A stretch of 45,977 bases of DNA from positions 1 through 45,977 of IMG/VR virus record IMGVR_UViG_3300043436_000772. One strand, written 5' to 3'. Shown in pieces: positions 1-6,056 of this stretch (positions are counted from its first letter, which is position 1; every line of letters starts with the position of its first letter). The notes under the pieces are model-generated. The model worked only from the letters and a program-made list of their open reading frames with translations. It ran no database searches and had not been told where the DNA came from. Source of the DNA: a virus. The position numbers were made by a program, and so were the translations under genes.

Positions 1-105
1 AGAGTATGGCAGGGTAGAAAAAGCAATACAACCAGAGCATAAACTCCTGTGGTCAAGTTCACTGTTCATTACAAGACCACACACTACACAATACATTTCG
101 TTCAT
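1..105 (-). CDS. Small zinc-ribbon protein, 3' end outside window
   Basis: This leftward reading frame starts at base 105 and stays open for 35 codons to the window edge, so the C-terminus is missing. An AGGAA Shine-Dalgarno lies 7 bases before the ATG. The visible part has CxxC at residues 6-9 and CxxC at 23-26, the usual spacing of a four-cysteine zinc ribbon; such small phage proteins often bind nucleic acid or a protein partner. It follows the 54-residue gene by 32 bases and probably shares its transcript. The specific role is unknown. Confidence 0.6.
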   Translation of the reverse strand, partial: MNEMYCVVCGLVMNSELDHRSLCSGCIAFSTLPYS

Positions 106-137
106 TTATTATTTCCTATTCTTTAGATACTTATAGT

Positions 138-302
138 TTACAGGTTGCCACTGACATTGTAAGCAAGTCTAGCATTTACTAGATTGTTGTATGCTTCCAT
201 TTCTTCAAATGAAGCCATAATTGTTGATGTCTTGCTTAGTTTCTTGCTTGCCTTAGCGTAAGCCTTTTCTGCCTTTACTAGTGCCTTTAGTTCTTTAGTC
301 AT
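138..302 (-). CDS. Hypothetical 54-residue lysine/alanine-rich protein
   Basis: A 54-codon leftward frame begins at base 302 with a GAAAGG Shine-Dalgarno 8 bases upstream. The N-terminal half (about residues 1-25) is rich in Lys and Ala and should be helical; the C-terminal half is more neutral. An overlapping upstream ATG two codons earlier in another frame stops at once, so 302 is the only sensible start. A TATAAC -10-like element at 325-330 gives a leader of about 16 bases. I do not recognise the family. The zinc-ribbon gene follows on the same strand. Confidence 0.6.
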   Translation of the reverse strand: MTKELKALVKAEKAYAKASKKLSKTSTIMASFEEMEAYNNLVNARLAYNVSGNL

Positions 303-324
303 TTCATTTACCTTTCTTTGTATA

Positions 325-330
325 GTTATA
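325..330 (-). promoter_or_regulatory. Possible -10 element for the 54-residue gene
   Basis: TATAAC on the minus strand, with TG directly before it, about 22 bases upstream of the ATG at 302. It resembles the other -10 elements in this window but is not a perfect match. Confidence 0.35.
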
Positions 331-355
331 CACTACACTATGGCACTGACATTTA

Positions 356-377
356 GACACACATTAGGGGGTGTGTC
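356..377. repeat. Inverted repeat, possible operator
   Basis: GACACAC and GTGTGTC form perfect 7-bp arms around an 8-base spacer. No T-tract follows on either strand, so an operator is more likely than a terminator. Confidence 0.4.
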
Positions 378-484
378 GCATTATGTTACCATTTTGTTAT
401 AAAGTTTATGACGGTGTGTAGTGTGTGCTCACTAAAGTTTAGGGCGGTGTACGGTGCAACCCTGTATCATACACATAATCAAAA

Positions 485-531
485 TATTCAGATTTTGTCA
501 ATTATGAAAATACAAAATTATTCAGATTTTG
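485..531. repeat. 13-bp direct repeat pair, possible operator sites
   Basis: TATTCAGATTTTG occurs at 485-497 and again at 519-531, 34 bases start to start, next to the gene for a small HTH-like protein. The copies overlap or flank a minus-strand TTGACA. A binding site for the adjacent protein is an inference. Confidence 0.5.
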
Positions 532-544
532 GCGGTATGTAAAG

Positions 545-727
545 TTATGGTAGCCTAATGTCTGGTGTAGGCTTAAGTAGTCCGTGTACGATTAGCCAAT
601 GGTTAATTAGTTTGTATGACACTCTTGTTTGTTTGGCTATTTCTTTTGATGTCATTTGTGCTGCTATGCATTTTTCGAGGTATTCTTTGACCTGATAATG
701 CTTGATGTAAGGAATCTTATCTTCCAT
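545..727 (-). CDS. Small helix-turn-helix-like DNA-binding protein
   Basis: A 60-residue protein. Residues about 25-48 (TSKEIAKQTRVSYKLINHWL) read like a helix-turn-helix: a helix, a turn after Thr-Arg-Val-Ser, then a recognition-like helix. I chose the ATG at 727 over an upstream in-frame GTG at 763 because a purine-rich AGAGAGAG ribosome site precedes 727 and because an extended -10 promoter (754-762) covers the GTG, so that codon would not be in the mRNA. The repeats at 485-531 just downstream could be its operator. A transcriptional regulator or Cro-like role is inferred; the family is not identified. Confidence 0.6.
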   Translation of the reverse strand: MEDKIPYIKHYQVKEYLEKCIAAQMTSKEIAKQTRVSYKLINHWLIVHGLLKPTPDIRLP

Positions 728-753
728 ATCGCTCTCTCTTTCGCTAGAAGTCC

Positions 754-762
754 ATTGTATCA
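754..762 (-). promoter_or_regulatory. Extended -10 promoter (TGA-TACAAT) for HTH-like gene
   Basis: TGATACAAT on the minus strand; the TGA is also the stop codon of the upstream leftward gene. Transcription would start near base 747, about 20 bases before the ATG at 727. Confidence 0.55.
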
Positions 763-972
763 CAAATAATGCGAAGCATCTAACTCTTTTAACTTTTTCT
801 TTGCATATAGGTGGCGGTACTTAGAAGCGAATGCTTGTCTGAATCTCAATTGAGCATCAATGTCATATGTATGATATCTACGCAAGTATGGTGTACATAG
901 TTTGTCTATGTCTGATTTTTTTGGCTCATTTGAGAATTTCCAGTATAGCCAGAAACGTCTGATAGGGGTCAT
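760..972 (-). CDS. Hypothetical basic 70-residue protein
   Basis: A 70-residue protein rich in Arg, Lys, Tyr and Trp with no recognisable domain. The basic charge is compatible with nucleic-acid binding but this is only a guess. Its ATG at 972 lies 6 bases after a TATAAT element, so the mRNA is predicted to begin at or next to the start codon and to lack a Shine-Dalgarno. The gene ends at the promoter of the HTH-like gene, which follows on the same strand. Confidence 0.55.
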   Translation of the reverse strand: MTPIRRFWLYWKFSNEPKKSDIDKLCTPYLRRYHTYDIDAQLRFRQAFASKYRHLYAKKKLKELDASHYL

Positions 973-978
973 AGAATA

Positions 979-984
979 ATTATA
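979..984 (-). promoter_or_regulatory. -10 element, predicted leaderless transcript
   Basis: TATAAT on the minus strand ends 6 bases before the ATG at 972. TG lies two bases upstream of the hexamer instead of the usual one. The start site would coincide with the start codon. Confidence 0.5.
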
Positions 985-1140
985 CGCATAGTTTTAAGGA
1001 AATGAGGTGAAAGTCGCTTGTAGGGGCATTTAAACCATTATTTGCCCTATTGCAGATGTTATGCATACATGGCATTATGGTGGTTTGGGTGTCTCTATTT
1101 CCGACCGTTTAAAAAAACTCGAAACACTATAAAATCAGTG

Positions 1141-1146
1141 TATAAT
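1141..1146 (+). promoter_or_regulatory. -10 element for membrane-protein gene
   Basis: TATAAT preceded directly by GTG, 10 bases before the ATG at 1157. The predicted leader is only about 3 bases, so the transcript is nearly leaderless. Confidence 0.5.
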
Positions 1147-1156
1147 TATTTATATT

Positions 1157-1450
1157 ATGACTATATCGGATTGGGCAGGTTTAATACTAACCGCATTATC
1201 TATCATCGCTATTACCGTTGGCGGAATCCGTTGGTTCATCCAAGCCGAAATGAAAAACCTATCAAACGAACTTAAAAGCGACCTATCGGAACTAAAGCCT
1301 AATCATGGGTCATCAATGAAAGACCAGGTTAACAGACTAGAGCAAAAATCACATCAACTAGAAGAAAAAATCGACAACCTTTATAACGTTTTGATAAACG
1401 AAGGTGTCAAGACTAACAAAAATAAAAAATCAGAAAATAACGAACTTTGA
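1157..1450 (+). CDS. Membrane-anchored coiled-coil protein, holin candidate
   Basis: A 97-residue protein with one hydrophobic segment at about residues 7-27 (ending in GGIRWF), followed by a charged region and a heptad-patterned coiled coil at about residues 55-85. This architecture matches a class of small actinophage membrane proteins (such as DUF2746-type proteins) and also single-span holin-like proteins. The short N-terminus and the single span suggest that the coiled coil lies in the cytoplasm. A lysis role is possible since an NlpC/P60 peptidase lies 4 kb away, but it is not shown. It is followed by an AT-rich stretch and a terminator-like hairpin pair. Confidence 0.65.
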   Translation: MTISDWAGLILTALSIIAITVGGIRWFIQAEMKNLSNELKSDLSELKPNHGSSMKDQVNRLEQKSHQLEEKIDNLYNVLINEGVKTNKNKKSENNEL

Positions 1451-1512
1451 TTATTAATATAATATATATAAACTATAATATATATCTATATATAAATATA
1501 TAATATATAGCC

Positions 1513-1552
1513 CTTATCTCTATAGATAAGAGGGTATCACACTTTTTGTGAT
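1513..1552 (+). terminator. Tandem hairpins after membrane-protein gene
   Basis: CTTATCT/AGATAAG (1513-1530, 4-base loop) is followed by ATCACA/TGTGAT (1536-1552, T-rich loop). They sit in a very AT-rich, gene-free stretch and probably end the transcript of the preceding gene. The T-tract after each stem is weak, so Rho-independent termination is only moderately supported. Confidence 0.45.
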
Positions 1553-1584
1553 TTGTCAAATAGAAAACAGAAATCCCTAACAAA

Positions 1585-1593
1585 TGATATAAT
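1585..1593 (+). promoter_or_regulatory. Extended -10 promoter (TGA-TATAAT) for a small RNA
   Basis: TGATATAAT is a perfect extended -10. The start site would be about base 1600. The next 60 bases form a hairpin instead of a coding start, so this promoter seems to drive a short structured RNA. Confidence 0.5.
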
Positions 1594-1599
1594 TTATCA

Positions 1600-1657
1600 T
1601 AGAGCCAGTGTCTGATACTCTCTCTCATACCCACTTCAGGCACTGGTTCTTTCTATT
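1600..1657 (+). ncRNA. Putative small hairpin RNA with terminator-like 3' end
   Basis: Starting just after a perfect extended -10, the sequence folds into a 14-bp stem (1602-1615 with 1636-1649, two wobble pairs) with a 20-base pyrimidine-rich loop, then a T-rich run (1650-1657). It could be a free-standing small RNA of about 55 nt or a terminated decoy/attenuator ahead of the next gene, which has its own -10 at 1665. The loop contains CTCTCTCTC, complementary over 8 bases to the purine-rich ribosome site of the leftward HTH-like gene (545-727). That pairing is low-complexity and may be coincidence. Confidence 0.4.
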
Positions 1658-1664
1658 TATGGTG

Positions 1665-1670
1665 TATAAT
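1665..1670 (+). promoter_or_regulatory. -10 element, predicted leaderless transcript
   Basis: TATAAT directly after GGTG, 6 bases before the ATG at 1677. It decides the start of the following gene: an in-frame GTG at 1608 lies upstream of the promoter and inside the hairpin RNA. Confidence 0.55.
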
Positions 1671-1676
1671 GTTTAT

Positions 1677-2072
1677 ATGTCTTGTTCAACTTGCTCGTCT
1701 GATTCCCCAATTTTAATTGGTGCAGAACCTTCAAACATTAAATGGACCGTTGTCCGTGGCGATGACATATCCACAACTATTGAATTTTATGAAGATGATG
1801 GCGTTACCGCTAAGACTACCACAGGTTGGACATTCTTAGCAAGTGCCTATAACCCTAAAACACTAACCAAATATACCCTGACAGTCACATCTGGTGCTGG
1901 ATATGTTACTATTTCAGCAAACTCTGCTATGACTTCTGGATGGGGAACTGGAAGTGCTAATATTGTAGCGGAACTAGGCTTTGACCTTCAAGTAACTATT
2001 TCTGGAGAAAAGTGGACCCCTATTATCGGAACAATCGTTGTTCGTTCTGATATCACAGGAAGTGCACTATGA
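1677..2072 (+). CDS. Small beta-rich virion protein, fibre/baseplate type
   Basis: A 131-residue protein of mainly Ser/Thr/Gly-rich beta sequence with no charged helices. It begins MSCSTCSSD, with two cysteines in the first six residues. The pattern after residue 20 (WTVVRGDDISTTIEF, then GWTFLASAY and later GTIVVRSD) resembles the small beta-sandwich proteins that accompany phage fibres or baseplates. The start is chosen from the -10 at 1665-1670. It overlaps the collagen-like gene by ATGA, so the two are probably translationally coupled. The exact role is not known. Confidence 0.6.
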   Translation: MSCSTCSSDSPILIGAEPSNIKWTVVRGDDISTTIEFYEDDGVTAKTTTGWTFLASAYNPKTLTKYTLTVTSGAGYVTISANSAMTSGWGTGSANIVAELGFDLQVTISGEKWTPIIGTIVVRSDITGSAL

Positions 2073-2605
2073 CAACAATAAAGATTATTCCAGATACCAC
2101 GCAAAGTGCAGTAATTAAAACCGTTCTAACTGCTGGTCAACCAGGACCTACAGGAGCAACTGGTGCTACTGGACCAGCAGGACCTGCATTGAGCCCAGAA
2201 GACACAGCATTTACAGTGCAGGGCGGAACTTTGGGAACTCAGCCTACGTTTAACGGAGCACCTCTTTTTACTGGTTCTTATGTAAAAACAGGAGACCAGG
2301 TTCACTTTAGAATTGACGTTGACATGGACAATATCACTAACTTTGGCAGTGGTCAGTACTACTTTAACTTGCCATTTCCATCCAAGTACAACTACCAATT
2401 CGCTGCTGGTTGTTTGCACGACATTTCTACTGGCAGAGACTACCCAATCTTTGGGCATGTCTTGGCAGGAGAGTCTCAAATGGTTATGAAGAGTATCGAC
2501 TCTCAAGGAAACTCCGCTTTCAATATTCCGTTTACTGCAACATCTCCGTTTACCTTAGCGGTAGCAGATAACTTTCACATTTGTGGTGACTACATCACCG
2601 AATAA
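2069..2605 (+). CDS. Short tail fibre with collagen-like segment
   Basis: A 178-residue protein. Residues about 28-48 carry Gly-X-Y triplets (PGPTGATGATGPAGP), a collagen-like trimer-forming rod common in phage fibres. The C-terminal 120 residues look like a beta-rich globular head and probably form a receptor-binding or capping domain. It starts at the ATGA overlap with the preceding gene. The pair may form one small fibre or decoration complex. Family-level evidence is the collagen repeat only. Confidence 0.65.
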   Translation: MTTIKIIPDTTQSAVIKTVLTAGQPGPTGATGATGPAGPALSPEDTAFTVQGGTLGTQPTFNGAPLFTGSYVKTGDQVHFRIDVDMDNITNFGSGQYYFNLPFPSKYNYQFAAGCLHDISTGRDYPIFGHVLAGESQMVMKSIDSQGNSAFNIPFTATSPFTLAVADNFHICGDYITE

Positions 2606-2609
2606 CTAA

Positions 2610-2618
2610 TGCTATAAT
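2610..2618 (+). promoter_or_regulatory. Extended -10 promoter (TGC-TATAAT) for glycosyltransferases
   Basis: TGCTATAAT followed by a leader of about 20 bases with AAAGGA (2630-2635), 9 bases before the ATG at 2645. This is a leadered member of the promoter family. Confidence 0.6.
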
Positions 2619-2644
2619 AGATATCTAACAAAGGATTTCAGGGT

Positions 2645-3571
2645 ATGAAAATCGCAGTTTACACAATTGCACTTAATGAAGAAAAGCACGTTGAACGCTG
2701 GTACAACTCAGTAAAGGACGCTGATTATATTCTTATTGCTGATACTGGTTCTACTGACCGTACCGTGGAAATTGCCAAGTCACTTGGTATCAATGTATTT
2801 AATATATCAATCAAGCCTTGGAGATTTGACACAGCCAGAAACGTAGCCCTAGCCCTACTACCAGACGACATTGACCTTTGCATATCTATCGACATGGACG
2901 AGGTTCTTTCAGAAGACTGGAGACCAGAACTAGAAAAAACTACAGGCAATCAGATTACTTATGTTTTTAGAAACAACAAAGACTTTGTGAATAACCGTAT
3001 TCACGCCAGACATGGATTTATCTGGAAGTTCCTTATGCACGAAGGTCTTGTTCCAGACCGAACTGAAATGATTGACGAATTTTGTCCAGGAATTGAAGTA
3101 ACACATATGCCAGATATGGAAAAGCCAAGAAGTCAGTATACTCAACTACTTATTGACGCTTTAAATGAAAATCCAGACATTGGAAGATACTATAAGTACA
3201 TTACCGAAGCACTAGTTGCCGAAAAAAGATTTGAAGAGGCTGAGGGCTACTACCTAAGAGTCCTACAAATTCCAAATTTTCCAAATGAAGACGCTGCTCG
3301 TGTTTACAAAATTCTTTCAGAAATCATACCCGAAAAAACAGGCGAGTACATGTTGCTTTGCTTGCAAACAGCCCCACATAGACGAGAGCCATACTACTAC
3401 ATCGCTAAGTGGTACGGAGACCATGAAAGATGGGAGGAATGCTTAGTTTGGTGCGAAGCAGCCCTAGAGGTAGATAAAATAGTTGTTGATGTTTTTAAAG
3501 ATAATGCTGCTTGGGGAGAACCTATGCTAGAATTATATAACAAGGCAAAGGAAAAGGCTAACAAAGAATGA
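2645..3571 (+). CDS. Family 2 glycosyltransferase with TPR-like C-terminus
   Basis: A 308-residue GT-A-fold glycosyltransferase. The N-terminus has the GT2 pattern: TIALNEEK (residues 7-14), ADTGSTDRT (32-40) and the metal/nucleotide-sugar motif DMDE with Asp83 and Asp85. After about residue 170 the sequence turns into helix pairs of tetratricopeptide type (for example EALVAEKRFEEAEGYYLRVL). It should transfer a sugar from a nucleotide donor to a protein or glycan in the cytoplasm. Because it sits among fibre genes, glycosylation of virion proteins is an attractive idea; modification of host surface glycans is an alternative. It overlaps the next, paralogous gene by ATGA. Confidence 0.85.
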   Translation: MKIAVYTIALNEEKHVERWYNSVKDADYILIADTGSTDRTVEIAKSLGINVFNISIKPWRFDTARNVALALLPDDIDLCISIDMDEVLSEDWRPELEKTTGNQITYVFRNNKDFVNNRIHARHGFIWKFLMHEGLVPDRTEMIDEFCPGIEVTHMPDMEKPRSQYTQLLIDALNENPDIGRYYKYITEALVAEKRFEEAEGYYLRVLQIPNFPNEDAARVYKILSEIIPEKTGEYMLLCLQTAPHRREPYYYIAKWYGDHERWEECLVWCEAALEVDKIVVDVFKDNAAWGEPMLELYNKAKEKANKE

Positions 3572-4608
3572 AAATTGCGGTATACACAATTGCTCTTAAC
3601 GAAGAAAAGCATGTGCAACGCTGGTACGAGTCTGCCAAAGACGCAGACTATCTACTTATTGCAGACACAGGCTCTACAGATAAAACTGTAAAACTTGCAA
3701 AAAAACTCGGCATCAATGTAATTAACATATCCATAAAACCTTGGCGTTTTGATGATTCTAGAAATGCTGCTTTGCTCTCTTTGCCAGACGATATTGACTA
3801 TTGTGTTTCTATGGATATGGATGAAACATTGTCAGAAGGTTGGCGAGAAAAGTTGGAAACAATGACATCAGACATTGTTGAATATAAGTTTAACTTAACA
3901 TACCGTGACGAAGCAGAAACAGTTGTCGAAGAATTCTTTACAAATAACAGAATTCATAAAAGACATGGGTTTAGATGGCACTACTTTATGCACGAAGCGT
4001 TAGTTTCAAACAGAACCAAAGAGATTACGTCAGAGTTTTGTGAAGGATTAGAAATTTCTCATCACCCAGATATTGAAAAAACTCGTGAGCAGTATAATCA
4101 AATGCTTGAAGATGCCTATAATGAATATAAAAATGGAAGATATCATCTTTACCATGGGGTACAGTTAATGGCTTTTCATAGGCTAGATGAAGCAGCAAAA
4201 CTTTGGAGAGACTACATAAAATTGGAAGAATCAAAACCAGTTTTTGATGTTGCACTTGCTTGGAGAAATTTGTCTACTTGTGAACCTAAAAACAGGTTAA
4301 AGTTTTTAAAGAAATCTGTAAGTGTTAAGAAGACTAGGGAGGCATATCTAGATTTGGCAATCTATTATTATGAAAAAGAAAAATGGAATAAGTGCTACAA
4401 GTATGCAAAGTCTGGCTTAAAAATTACTAAGAAAACAATGAGTTTGCTTGCAAACAAGTTTGCCCATGGATATTTGTTGGATAACTTGGCTAGTGTTGCC
4501 AACCACAATAGGAAAATGGTTAAGTTTTCTAAAAATTACAAGAAAAACAAAAGAACTATGAATGTTGAATCAGCCATTGCTCACAATTTTAAGATGTTTC
4601 AAGACTAG
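3568..4608 (+). CDS. Second family 2 glycosyltransferase, paralogue of upstream gene
   Basis: A 346-residue paralogue of the preceding protein. The first 90 residues are nearly co-linear: the same MKIAVYTIALNEEKHV opening, ADTGSTDKT at 32-40 and DMDE with Asp83 and Asp85. It then has an acceptor-region insertion around residues 105-120 and a different, more Lys-rich TPR-like C-terminus. Both catalytic cores look intact, so the pair probably acts on different acceptors or adds successive sugars. Translation is coupled through an ATGA overlap. It looks more AT-rich than its neighbour. Confidence 0.83.
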   Translation: MKIAVYTIALNEEKHVQRWYESAKDADYLLIADTGSTDKTVKLAKKLGINVINISIKPWRFDDSRNAALLSLPDDIDYCVSMDMDETLSEGWREKLETMTSDIVEYKFNLTYRDEAETVVEEFFTNNRIHKRHGFRWHYFMHEALVSNRTKEITSEFCEGLEISHHPDIEKTREQYNQMLEDAYNEYKNGRYHLYHGVQLMAFHRLDEAAKLWRDYIKLEESKPVFDVALAWRNLSTCEPKNRLKFLKKSVSVKKTREAYLDLAIYYYEKEKWNKCYKYAKSGLKITKKTMSLLANKFAHGYLLDNLASVANHNRKMVKFSKNYKKNKRTMNVESAIAHNFKMFQD

Positions 4609-4612
4609 GCTG

Positions 4613-4621
4613 TGCTATAAT
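4613..4621 (+). promoter_or_regulatory. Extended -10 promoter (TGC-TATAAT), predicted leaderless
   Basis: TGCTATAAT ends 6 bases before the ATG at 4628. No TTGACA-like -35 lies 17 bases upstream and no Shine-Dalgarno is present between -10 and ATG. Confidence 0.65.
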
Positions 4622-4627
4622 TAAACC

Positions 4628-5143
4628 ATGAGTTCAGCAGTAGGCACAGGTACATCTTATCAGGTCACAATACCAGACCAAACTGATGTCGCAGACATTC
4701 AGGTAGCATTGCAGTTATTGGCATATGGAACTACCTCTGCACCTGCTAACAATGCAGCAATCTTGACAAACTCTATATTTGGAAAAATTATTTATGAGGT
4801 TCAGCCAAACCCAACAGCACTTAACTCAACAGCAACACTGACAATTGCACAACTACTTACATATATTGTTACATCTGCTCCGACTGCCGCAATAAATTTA
4901 ACTTTGCCAACAGGAACATTGAGCGATACTGGAATTCAGGGTGCTGGTCAAGTGTCCCCAAACAACACAGCCTTTGACTGGTCTGTCATAAACACTAGTG
5001 CAACAGCAGGTGCAACAGTTACACTTCTGGCAGGTACTGGACATACCATTGTTGGCTCTGCCGCAGTCGCTATTGGAACTTCTGCTAGATTCAGAACTAG
5101 AAAAACAGCAACAAATACTTTTGTTACATATCGTATTGCTTAG
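4628..5143 (+). CDS. Structural fibre-tip or decoration protein
   Basis: A 171-residue, Thr/Ala/Ser-rich, cysteine-free beta protein. The C-terminal half (NNTAFDWSVINTSATAGATV to the end) follows a pattern seen at the ends of phage fibre or capsid-surface proteins: FDW-I-N, VTLLAGTGHTIVG, then RFRTRKT and a final VTYRI strand. The start is set by the -10 element 6 bases upstream. It ends convergently with the peptidase gene, sharing 4 bases. A virion surface role is likely; whether on tail or capsid is unknown. Confidence 0.6.
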   Translation: MSSAVGTGTSYQVTIPDQTDVADIQVALQLLAYGTTSAPANNAAILTNSIFGKIIYEVQPNPTALNSTATLTIAQLLTYIVTSAPTAAINLTLPTGTLSDTGIQGAGQVSPNNTAFDWSVINTSATAGATVTLLAGTGHTIVGSAAVAIGTSARFRTRKTATNTFVTYRIA

Positions 5144-5685
5144 TTAGTTTCTACTACTCTTACAAATCTTATTTGACTGTTTTTGTAGTCAGCCAGTGGT
5201 TGAATGATTGTCGTTCCAGCCTCATAGTGAGCGTTTACTATTTTACCCTTGCCGATATAAATACCAGAGTGATAAAAATTAGTCGAGCCACGATAAGCCA
5301 TGACAACAATGTCTCCTAATTTTGGAACAGAAACTCTTTTACCGATATGGGCTTGCTTGTCAGCAGAGTGAGGGATATCCAAACCAAACTGTCTGTATGT
5401 CCACCTAACCATCCCAGAACAGTCCCATCCATATGGGGTAGAGCCAGAAAATACATAAGAAGTTTTATTTACACGTCTCATTAATTTAATGACAGTTTCT
5501 TTCATCCTGTCTGTATTTTTCATGTGCTTGGCATGATTGATTAACTGGCTTCTAAAGTCAAAGCCTTTTTCTTTAATTATTTGTTGGGGTACCTTGTCTG
5601 CCTGAGCGATAGGGGTTGGATACCCAGACAAAACTAAACTTAGTATTCCGACAGCGAGTAATTTTTTGATTTTTGAATTATTCAT
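5140..5685 (-). CDS. Exported NlpC/P60 cell-wall peptidase
   Basis: A 181-residue cysteine peptidase of the NlpC/P60 family, which cuts peptide bonds in peptidoglycan stems (usually gamma-D-Glu to diamino acid). The catalytic Cys89 lies in GWDCSG, His139 in YHSGIYIG and the third polar residue is His153 in NAHYE. Residues 1-29 form a Sec signal peptide (basic start, hydrophobic core 9-20, cleavage after AQA), so the enzyme acts outside the membrane. A strong GGAGG precedes the ATG. It is the only leftward gene inside the structural block, with its own promoter and leader hairpin. It may serve as endolysin or as an exported wall-remodelling enzyme. Confidence 0.88.
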   Translation of the reverse strand: MNNSKIKKLLAVGILSLVLSGYPTPIAQADKVPQQIIKEKGFDFRSQLINHAKHMKNTDRMKETVIKLMRRVNKTSYVFSGSTPYGWDCSGMVRWTYRQFGLDIPHSADKQAHIGKRVSVPKLGDIVVMAYRGSTNFYHSGIYIGKGKIVNAHYEAGTTIIQPLADYKNSQIRFVRVVETN

Positions 5686-5703
5686 ATTTTCCTCCTTTAA
5701 TGG

Positions 5704-5726
5704 AAAAACACCTTTTTGAAGGGTGT
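5704..5726 (-). promoter_or_regulatory. Leader hairpin with U-run, possible attenuator
   Basis: Between the promoter and the ribosome site of the peptidase gene, the minus-strand RNA can pair ACACC with GGTGT (plus A/T pairs) and then runs into UUUU. This looks like a weak intrinsic terminator inside the leader and could limit expression of the lytic enzyme. Confidence 0.4.
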
Positions 5727-5735
5727 CGTATATCC

Positions 5736-5744
5736 ATTATACCA
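5736..5744 (-). promoter_or_regulatory. Extended -10 promoter (TGG-TATAAT) for peptidase
   Basis: TGGTATAAT on the minus strand; the start site would be near 5729, giving a 40-base leader. It is divergent from the promoter at 5776-5784. Confidence 0.6.
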
Positions 5745-5775
5745 CTATTTGCCCCTTTTCCACAAGAGTTCTTTG

Positions 5776-5784
5776 TGCTATAAT
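5776..5784 (+). promoter_or_regulatory. Extended -10 promoter (TGC-TATAAT) for fibre operon
   Basis: TGCTATAAT with a leader of about 24 bases carrying GAAAGG before the ATG at 5815. It probably drives the 78-residue gene and the giant fibre. Confidence 0.6.
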
Positions 5785-5814
5785 GGATTTACTATATTGA
5801 AAGGTAGGAAAATC

Positions 5815-6051
5815 ATGTCTATTGATTTTAATTCATTACTAACCGTTGAAGAAAGAACATCGGTTGTAACTCAAAGAATCCAGCAACTAGCGGTAGAGGC
5901 TTATCAGTTAAGCCTTAACGTTAATGTGCTAAACGCACAGGAAGAACCAAACGAACAGGCACTAACAGAGATTAACAACAACCTAGCCTTGCTAGACCAG
6001 ATGATTTCTGTTTACAAGCAGGAACTAGACTCTCTAGGAGAATCTGAGTAA
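5815..6051 (+). CDS. Small helical protein upstream of giant fibre
   Basis: A 78-residue, acidic, helical protein (for example VTQRIQQLAVEAYQLSLNV and INNNLALLDQMISVYKQEL) with coiled-coil character. Upstream in-frame codons were rejected because the promoter and GAAAGG ribosome site lie just before 5815. It sits 5 bases ahead of the giant fibre gene, which fits a fibre-assembly chaperone or small fibre partner; the sequence alone does not prove this. Confidence 0.6.
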   Translation: MSIDFNSLLTVEERTSVVTQRIQQLAVEAYQLSLNVNVLNAQEEPNEQALTEINNNLALLDQMISVYKQELDSLGESE

Positions 6052-6056
6052 GTAGC

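Larger units (their letters stand above)
303..544. other. Regulatory intergenic region with repeats
   Basis: No gene is seen in these 242 bases. They hold a -10-like TATAAC at 325-330 (minus strand), a 7-bp inverted repeat GACACAC/GTGTGTC at 356-377, GTGTGTAG-type short repeats around 410-430, a minus-strand TTGACA at 496-501 that could be a -35 element, and a perfect 13-base direct repeat at 485-497 and 519-531. This looks like a control region for the leftward small genes. Confidence 0.45.

Noticed and set aside
1042-1275. Rightward 77-codon frame
   Set aside because: It overlaps the membrane-protein gene in another frame, has a Tyr/Arg/Trp-rich random composition and spans the -10 element at 1141.
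1608-1676. Upstream extension of the small beta protein from a GTG at 1608
   Set aside because: The region is the hairpin RNA and the -10 of the gene; the ATG at 1677 is 6 bases after TATAAT.
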